A stretch of DNA of 64,000 bases from Hoeflea prorocentri (GTDB lineage: Bacteria > Pseudomonadota > Alphaproteobacteria > Rhizobiales > Rhizobiaceae), in the NCBI RefSeq assembly GCF_027944115.1, contig NZ_JAPJZI010000001.1, positions 2,728,001 through 2,792,000 of the forward strand. Direction: 5' to 3'. Of this stretch, positions 59,022 to 64,000 are shown one piece after another. Position 1 is the first letter of the stretch. The number at the start of each line of letters is the position of its first letter. Made by a program: the position numbers and the translations under genes. The notes under the pieces are model-generated. The model worked only from the letters and a program-made list of their open reading frames with translations, was not told the DNA's origin and searched no databases.

Positions 59022-59972
59022 TCATTCTAAGCCGGCACCAAGACCGCCGGCCTCGGTTTTGAGGAACGCCTCCCCGCACATTTTTGAGAGATCGCGCACC
59101 CGCAAGATGTAACTCTGGCGTTCCGTTACCGAGATGACACCACGTGCATCCAAGAGGTTGAAGACATGGGACGCCTTGATGCACTGATCATAGGCCGGGA
59201 GCACGCAGTCATGCCGCTCCGGATTGGTTGCGCCGCGTTCAAGAAGCGCGCGGCACTCGGCCTCCGCATCGTCGAAATGCCGCAGCAAAATCGCCGTATC
59301 GGCAAACTCGAAATTATAGCGCGAATACTCTTGTTCGGCCTGCAGGAACACTTCGCCGTAGGTAACCTTGTCCTCGCCGCTTCCACCATTGAAGTTCAGG
59401 TCATAGACATTGTCGACGCTCTGCACATACATGGCGAGCCGCTCAAGGCCGTAGGTCAGTTCACCGGCAACCGGAGAGCATTCTATACCGCAGACCTGCT
59501 GGAAATATGTGAACTGCGAAACCTCCATGCCATCGCACCAGCATTCCCAGCCAAGACCCCAGGCGCCCAGCGTCGGGCTTTCCCAGTCATCCTCGACGAA
59601 GCGCAGATCATGCAGCTTCGGATCAATGCCGATCGCCTCAAGCGAACCCAGATAAAGCTCCTGCAGATTAGGCGGCGATGGCTTGAGCAGCACCTGATAC
59701 TGGTAATAGTGCTGAAGCCGGTTCGGGTTTTCACCATAGCGGCCGTCCGTCGGCCGTCTTGACGGCTGAACATAGGCGGCATTCCAGGGACGCGGCCCCA
59801 GGGAGCGCAACGTCGTTGCCGGATGAAAGGTGCCGGCCCCCACCTCCATATCGTAGGGCTGCAGGATCACGCAGCCATATTCGGCCCAGTAATTATGCAG
59901 CGCCAGGATGAGACCCTGGAACGAGTTGGTTGGATCAAGGTTTGTTGATTGCGCGCGCGCGGACGTGGTCAT
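59022..59972 (-). CDS. glyQ: glycyl-tRNA synthetase alpha subunit
   Basis: 316 residues from the ATG at 59972; a second in-frame ATG 14 codons further out is less likely. The class II catalytic subunit shows [18 protein letters not shown], the [18 protein letters not shown] segment and [11 protein letters not shown]-like [22 protein letters not shown]. The gene precedes glyS, the standard order. Confidence 0.97.
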   Translation of the reverse strand: MTTSARAQSTNLDPTNSFQGLILALHNYWAEYGCVILQPYDMEVGAGTFHPATTLRSLGPRPWNAAYVQPSRRPTDGRYGENPNRLQHYYQYQVLLKPSPPNLQELYLGSLEAIGIDPKLHDLRFVEDDWESPTLGAWGLGWECWCDGMEVSQFTYFQQVCGIECSPVAGELTYGLERLAMYVQSVDNVYDLNFNGGSGEDKVTYGEVFLQAEQEYSRYNFEFADTAILLRHFDDAEAECRALLERGATNPERHDCVLPAYDQCIKASHVFNLLDARGVISVTERQSYILRVRDLSKMCGEAFLKTEAGGLGAGLE

Positions 59973-60057
59973 CGGTTCGGTCCGGTTCGAATTGAAGTGC
60001 GCGACAGGTGCCACGCACGCCCAGCGCGGTCAAGGGTTTAGCGCAAGATGCGCGATC

Positions 60058-60255
60058 TTACTGCTCGTCCTCGTCGCGTTCGAGCCGGTACTCGCCGGTC
60101 TTTGGGTCCTTTACGAGCGTGCCTTGCGCACCGGTTTCCGATTCCTTTTCCTGCCTGCGCACCGATTTGCTGACGCGCTCGGCTTCCTTCAGGAAGCGCT
60201 TGTAACCCATCCAGCCGACAATCAGCACGGCTATAAAGAGTAGTATCTGGACCAT
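60058..60255 (-). CDS. small single-helix membrane protein
   Basis: 65 residues: one N-terminal membrane helix (about 3-17), then a charged, helix-prone cytoplasmic tail ending in TLVKDPKTGEYRLERDED. The length, position between glyQ and the peptidase gene, and the tail are like small unnamed proteins found here in other rhizobia. It starts 68 bases before the peptidase stop on the same strand. Function unknown. Confidence 0.75.
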   Translation of the reverse strand: MVQILLFIAVLIVGWMGYKRFLKEAERVSKSVRRQEKESETGAQGTLVKDPKTGEYRLERDEDEQ

Positions 60256-60323
60256 TATTCGCCTCCCCGCGACGATTGCCGATTATCGTCAGCGAACCTT
60301 GGTCGCGCAAGCGCATCGCAACG

Positions 60324-61187
60324 TCAAAGCCCGTAGCGCGACCATAGGGCGCGATCCTCCACGGCTTCGACCAGTCCCGACGCCGCTGCACCCGCAATAC
60401 GCGTCGAAAGCTCTCCGGTTCCGGCACCGGTCACCCGGCGCCCGAACAGGCCGCGCGGCATGGTTATCAGTCTGAACCTTGTCTTCTCGCCGTAACGGTC
60501 CTTCAGCACGGACCGCATGTCGCCAAGCGAATCGACGAGACCAAGCTCCTTGCCCTTGAGCCCGGACCAGAACAGTCCGCTGAACAGATCGTCATTGTCG
60601 GCGAGTCTTTCGCCGCGGCGTTCCTTGACCATGTCGATAAAGACCTGATGGACTTCGAGCTGCAGCGATTTAAGGTGATCGATATCGGCTTTTTTCTCCG
60701 GCTGGAACGGGTCGAGCGTGACCTTGTTCTTGCCGGCGGTGTAAACACGGCGGTCGACGCCGATCTTCTTGATCATCTCATCGAAACCGAAACCTGACGA
60801 AACGACACCGATGGATCCGACAATGGATGACGGATCGGCGACAATTTCATCTCCGGCAAGCGCAATCATATACCCGCCGGATGCGGCCAGATCCTCGACA
60901 AAGACGTAGACTTTCTTTTCCTTTTCCTGTGCCAGGTCGCGGATGCGCCTGAAAATAAGCCGCGACTGGACAGGCGAGCCTCCGGGCGAATTGACCAGTA
61001 TAGCGACCGCCGGCGCTTTCTTGTCGGCAAAGGCTTTTTCCAGCAAAGGAGCAGCGGTGGCGATGTTGAGCGCCGGCCGAAACTGCGATCCGCCCGCCAT
61101 GATCACGCCCTGAAGCCGTACCACGGGGATCGTTGTGTCACTGGACCTGAGGAAACGCGGTAGAAGAGATTTATAGAAAGCCATCAA
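60324..61187 (-). CDS. S49 family signal-peptide peptidase (SppA/SohB type)
   Basis: 287 residues. A Ser-Lys dyad is visible: S103 in LAASGGYM and K155 in AGKNK, 52 residues apart as in Bacillus SppA. NSPGG (66-70) and SSIVGSIG are conserved. There is no clear N-terminal transmembrane helix, so it may sit in the cytoplasm or on the membrane surface. A second ATG (61184) is an equal start. It degrades leftover signal peptides or membrane protein fragments. Confidence 0.92.
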   Translation of the reverse strand: MMAFYKSLLPRFLRSSDTTIPVVRLQGVIMAGGSQFRPALNIATAAPLLEKAFADKKAPAVAILVNSPGGSPVQSRLIFRRIRDLAQEKEKKVYVFVEDLAASGGYMIALAGDEIVADPSSIVGSIGVVSSGFGFDEMIKKIGVDRRVYTAGKNKVTLDPFQPEKKADIDHLKSLQLEVHQVFIDMVKERRGERLADNDDLFSGLFWSGLKGKELGLVDSLGDMRSVLKDRYGEKTRFRLITMPRGLFGRRVTGAGTGELSTRIAGAAASGLVEAVEDRALWSRYGL

Positions 61188-61263
61188 TAGAGCCCGTATC
61201 CGATATCGAATGACCCCTGATGTATGTATTTTCCGTCAAAACACAATGCCGCCTATGCGCCGG

Positions 61264-62058
61264 CTATCGGCGTGCCAGGAACGCCCGGCCATTGATCAGG
61301 TCATCAACAAACGGTGAATAGCCGCCCGCCTTGTCATCGTGAACGAAAAGCGGCGGCCGGATCGACAGGCGGGCGCGGCTCCCGGCAATGGCGCTCGCCA
61401 GTATCCGGATCGCCTCCTCGCCCGGCCTTGGATGGACCGGGACGATATGCAAACCGCCGAAGCGGCCGGTACAGGCGGCTAGGATCTGTTCCAGCGATTG
61501 CGGTCTGGCAATCAGGGACAACTGCCCGCCCGGCTTGCACACCGCACCTGCCGTGCGTATCCACTGCGCCCACATATCCTTCGGCATGGCGTGAGCTTCG
61601 GCCTTGAGGCGATCAGGCGTGACACGGTCGGCCGCATCGTTGAAGGGCGGGTTCATGATAATATGATCAAAACCCGCATCGGCCAGCCCGGCTGCGATAC
61701 GTTCGCGCCCACTCAGTGTGACATCGGCTTCTACAATACTGATTTTTTTTGCAAATTCAGCATTTTGCGGCAATTGTGCCGACTGCCGGGCAAACTGGGC
61801 CATTTCCCGCGACCGTTCGACAAGAATGACCTCAAGATCCGGCGTCCTGCTTGCAACGGCGATGCCTGCGGCACCGCAGCCGGCGCCGAAATCGGCCAGC
61901 CGGCCTTTGGCTTCCGGCGGCACAAGCGATGCCAGGAGCATAGCGTCGATACCGGCCCGATGGCCCTTGCCCCTGGGTTGCGCCAAAAAGAAACGGCCAC
62001 GGTGGAACGCATCGACAGTTGCCTCGGGCAACCGGTTTTCACCGGGCCCGCTGCTCAT
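61264..62058 (-). CDS. TrmN6-like methyltransferase
   Basis: 264 residues with a Rossmann SAM motif (LADFGAGCGAAGIAVA) and the N6-adenine/glutamine-type motif IIMNPPF. It resembles tRNA1(Val) A37 N6-methyltransferase (TrmN6/YfiC). The gene overlaps the DUF2007 gene by 4 bases, a common rhizobial pair. The tRNA target is inferred from family only. Confidence 0.88.
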   Translation of the reverse strand: MSSGPGENRLPEATVDAFHRGRFFLAQPRGKGHRAGIDAMLLASLVPPEAKGRLADFGAGCGAAGIAVASRTPDLEVILVERSREMAQFARQSAQLPQNAEFAKKISIVEADVTLSGRERIAAGLADAGFDHIIMNPPFNDAADRVTPDRLKAEAHAMPKDMWAQWIRTAGAVCKPGGQLSLIARPQSLEQILAACTGRFGGLHIVPVHPRPGEEAIRILASAIAGSRARLSIRPPLFVHDDKAGGYSPFVDDLINGRAFLARR

Positions 62059-62279
62059 CTCTCGCGCAGCTCATCGCCAAGACCCGCCCCTTCGACGAGT
62101 TGGCGCGCTTCGTTCACCCGGTCGGCATCCACCAGGAGGCGGCGCGACAGGGCGTTGATTGATCCGTCAAGCACGCTCATATTCTCGTCGGCGATGAAGT
62201 ACTGAATTCCGGCCTCCTTAAGAAGCGTACCGACGAAGGAAAGCGTGACAACGTTGTTCGTTCGGATCAGTTCCTCCAT
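62055..62279 (-). CDS. DUF2007 domain protein
   Basis: 74 residues from the ATG at 62279. The GTG at 62291 (12 bases further) is next to its AAAGG, too close for use, while the ATG has it at about 10 bases. The pattern MEELIRTNNVVTLSFVGTLLKEAGI and LVDADRVNEARQL is that of the DUF2007 (putative signal-transducing) fold, which looks like a small PII-like/ACT-type sensor. Its stop overlaps the methyltransferase start. Confidence 0.85.
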   Translation of the reverse strand: MEELIRTNNVVTLSFVGTLLKEAGIQYFIADENMSVLDGSINALSRRLLVDADRVNEARQLVEGAGLGDELRER

Positions 62280-62499
62280 AAACTCAAACACCTTTCAGAC
62301 TTGCAATCACCATTTCGGTGACAATTTACAGTTTGGTCGAGCGCTGTTTGCCATATATGCGAACTGGAAGTGGTTTTGTCATCACAGTCACGGGACTGCA
62401 CGATAAATTGAGGTGTTGTCACTCAACAATGGGGTTAAGTGCGTCGATTCTTCACTTGTCCCGCAACCGGCCAGTTTCTATTGTCTTTTGCAGTGTATC

Positions 62500-62505
62500 A
62501 AGGAG
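62500..62505 (+). promoter_or_regulatory. ribosome binding site that decides a TTG start
   Basis: AAGGAG eight bases before TTG at 62514. It decides that the polyprenyl synthase begins at TTG, not at the ATG-like codons further up. Confidence 0.7.
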
Positions 62506-62513
62506 TCTGCATT

Positions 62514-63530
62514 TTGGGCGTTGTCATTCCGCTTGAGGATAAAAACAGAAACACCGCGTCTATCAAACCGCTGGTGGATCTTACAAAACCCGACATGGGA
62601 CGGGTCAACCAGTTGATCCTTGAAAAGGCAGGCTCCGATGTCGAAATGATCCCGGAGGTTGCAAACCACCTGATATCGTCGGGCGGCAAGCGACTTCGTC
62701 CCATGCTGACCCTCGCCGCGGCATCCATGTTCGGTTATGAGGGCGACGGCCATGTAAAGCTGGCGACCAGTGTGGAGTTCATGCATACGGCCACGCTGCT
62801 TCATGACGATGTCGTCGATGAGAGCGATCTGCGCCGGGGCAAATCGACCGCGCGGATGATCTGGGGCAATCAGGCCAGTGTGCTGGTCGGGGATTTCCTG
62901 CTCGGACAGGCCTTCAAGATGATGGTCGATGTCGGCTCCCTTGATGCGCTGGACGTCCTGTCCACCGCCGCCTCGATCATTGCCGAAGGCGAGGTGCTGC
63001 AGCTTTCGGTCGCCGGGAATATGGAAACGACAGAGGACGATTATCTGGCCGTGATCCGCGCGAAGACCGCCGCGCTGTTTTCCGCAGCGGCGGAAGTCGG
63101 GCCGATCATCGCGGGCGCCAGCAAGGCCGACCGGGACGCGCTGCGATCCTACGGAACCAATCTGGGCCTCGCATTCCAGCTCGTGGACGATGTCCTCGAT
63201 TACGGCGGAAAGGCGCAGGACCTTGGAAAGAATGTCGGCGACGATTTCCGCGAAGGAAAAATAACGCTGCCCGTGGTGCTTTCTTATCGCCGCGGCGACG
63301 ATAATGACCGGGCCTTCTGGCGCTCGGCAATCGAAGAGGGAAACAACGACGAGGCCGCGCTTGAAACGGCACTTGCGCTGATCGCAAAGTCCAATGCTTT
63401 GAACGATACGATCACGCGTGCCGAGCATTACGGCGCGATTGCGCGCGATGCACTTGCGCCTCTGGCAGACACGCCGGCCAAGGCGGCGATGCTGGAAGTC
63501 ATCGACTTCTGCATCGACCGAATCAATTGA
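62514..63530 (+). CDS. ispB: all-trans polyprenyl diphosphate synthase (octaprenyl/decaprenyl type)
   Basis: 338 residues from a TTG start at 62514 (AAGGAG eight bases away). The first residues then read (M)GVVIPLEDKN, like rhizobial relatives. Both aspartate motifs are intact: LLHDDVVDESD and QLVDDVLDYGG, plus GGKRLRPML for IPP binding. It makes the long side chain that UbiA attaches to hydroxybenzoate. Chain length (C40 or C50) cannot be read from sequence; alphaproteobacteria mostly make Q10. Confidence 0.92.
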   Translation: MGVVIPLEDKNRNTASIKPLVDLTKPDMGRVNQLILEKAGSDVEMIPEVANHLISSGGKRLRPMLTLAAASMFGYEGDGHVKLATSVEFMHTATLLHDDVVDESDLRRGKSTARMIWGNQASVLVGDFLLGQAFKMMVDVGSLDALDVLSTAASIIAEGEVLQLSVAGNMETTEDDYLAVIRAKTAALFSAAAEVGPIIAGASKADRDALRSYGTNLGLAFQLVDDVLDYGGKAQDLGKNVGDDFREGKITLPVVLSYRRGDDNDRAFWRSAIEEGNNDEAALETALALIAKSNALNDTITRAEHYGAIARDALAPLADTPAKAAMLEVIDFCIDRIN

Positions 63531-63640
63531 CGCGCGTTGCCCAGCTTCCCTCTTGCTTGCCGTGCTGGCTGAAAAAGGCCATGCTTTGGGAGAATAGTGT
63601 GGATTCGCTATCGATGAGAATAGACATGGGAGCGGGCAAG

Positions 63641-64000
63641 ATGCGGCCTAAACTCTTTACCCTGGCGGCGAGCATCGTCATGGCGGGCATGCTGGCGACA
63701 CAGCCTGTATCGGCGAACGATGACGCAAGCGTTGACACGTTCGATTCAGGCAGGGTTGCCAGTTTCGCCGGAGCGCTGCTCGCCGGACGCACCGCCGAAG
63801 CGGATCGCGATGCCGAAACCGCCATTGACCTTTATCGCACAGCCCTGCGGTTCGACGCGGACAACACGGATCTTCAGCAGCGGTTGATGGTGCTGCTTTT
63901 CAACAACGGAAATTTCGACGAGGGCGTTGCGCTTGCGGAAAAGCTCAAGGGCGATCCCACGATTGAAAGCACCGCGAGGCTTGCCCTGGGCATCAATGCC
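63641..64000 (+). CDS. tetratricopeptide-type exported protein, N-terminal part (cut by window edge)
   Basis: 120 residues are visible and the frame is open at the end. A signal peptide (about 1-24, ending VSA) precedes a sequence with TPR-like helices (ETAIDLYRTALRFDADNTDLQQRLMVLL, about 65-95, and the next repeat after it). GGAG nine bases before favours the ATG at 63641; in-frame ATGs at 63614 and 63626 are alternatives. Rhizobia commonly carry a TPR protein right after the polyprenyl synthase gene. Function unknown. Confidence 0.8.
   Translation, partial: MRPKLFTLAASIVMAGMLATQPVSANDDASVDTFDSGRVASFAGALLAGRTAEADRDAETAIDLYRTALRFDADNTDLQQRLMVLLFNNGNFDEGVALAEKLKGDPTIESTARLALGINA

Overview
The window is a chromosomal segment of an alphaproteobacterium, most likely of the order Hyphomicrobiales (Rhizobiales). 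The signs are the aa3 oxidase block in the order coxB-coxA-ctaB-coxF-ctaG-coxC-DUF983-surf1 followed by ispH-thrB-rnhA, an IalB-type periplasmic protein, a RibB with a dead RibA-like tail, an HPF-cold-shock fusion and many GTG starts. The sequence is GC-rich and densely coded. I saw no rRNA, tRNA, CRISPR array, insertion sequence or prophage. I cannot name the genus.

Layout. 0-5.2 kb: end of threonine synthase, M16 peptidase, GNAT acetyltransferase and a membrane PAS-GGDEF-EAL protein. 5.2-7.5 kb: a two-gene type III polyketide synthase/ICMT-like methyltransferase operon and YqgE. 7.7-9.2 kb: an exported DsbD-alpha-like protein and a one-cysteine peroxiredoxin. 9.2-18.2 kb (minus strand): the cytochrome oxidase block running into ispH, thrB and rnhA, including a 52-residue coxF gene. 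18.6-28.6 kb: IalB, DUF1801, TldD, PdxH, a lipoprotein, a DnaJ-like protein, FabI, a histidine phosphatase, AroC, RibB, a deacetylase and XseB. 28.7-30.7 kb: dxs.

30.7-44.3 kb looks like an accessory block set between dxs and tlyA/RNA methyltransferase. It holds a LysR/GST/flavin-iron-sulfur fusion module, a Gfo/Idh/MocA oxidoreductase, and a six-gene minus-strand operon (hyuA-hyuB-dctP-dctQ-dctM-gntR) that probably imports and hydrolyses a hydantoin- or oxoproline-like compound. The operon has a palindromic operator candidate inside its promoter and a strong hairpin after dctP. A bestrophin-like channel and a small exported protein complete the block.

44.4-64 kb returns to core genes: two RNA methyltransferases, an acyl-CoA dehydrogenase/enoyl-CoA hydratase pair with a palindrome upstream, TsaC, an FAD-linked D-hydroxyacid dehydrogenase, DUF6101, DUF3775, HPF-CSD, UbiA, PurD, a small exported protein, GlyS/GlyQ, an SppA-type peptidase, a TrmN6-type methyltransferase, DUF2007, a polyprenyl diphosphate synthase (TTG start) and the start of a TPR protein. 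Dxs, IspH, the polyprenyl synthase, UbiA and CtaB together touch the isoprenoid, quinone and heme O supply for the respiratory chain encoded here.

Functions are read from family motifs by eye. Starts were often moved inward where a Shine-Dalgarno (SD) sequence, gene overlap or signal peptide argued for it.
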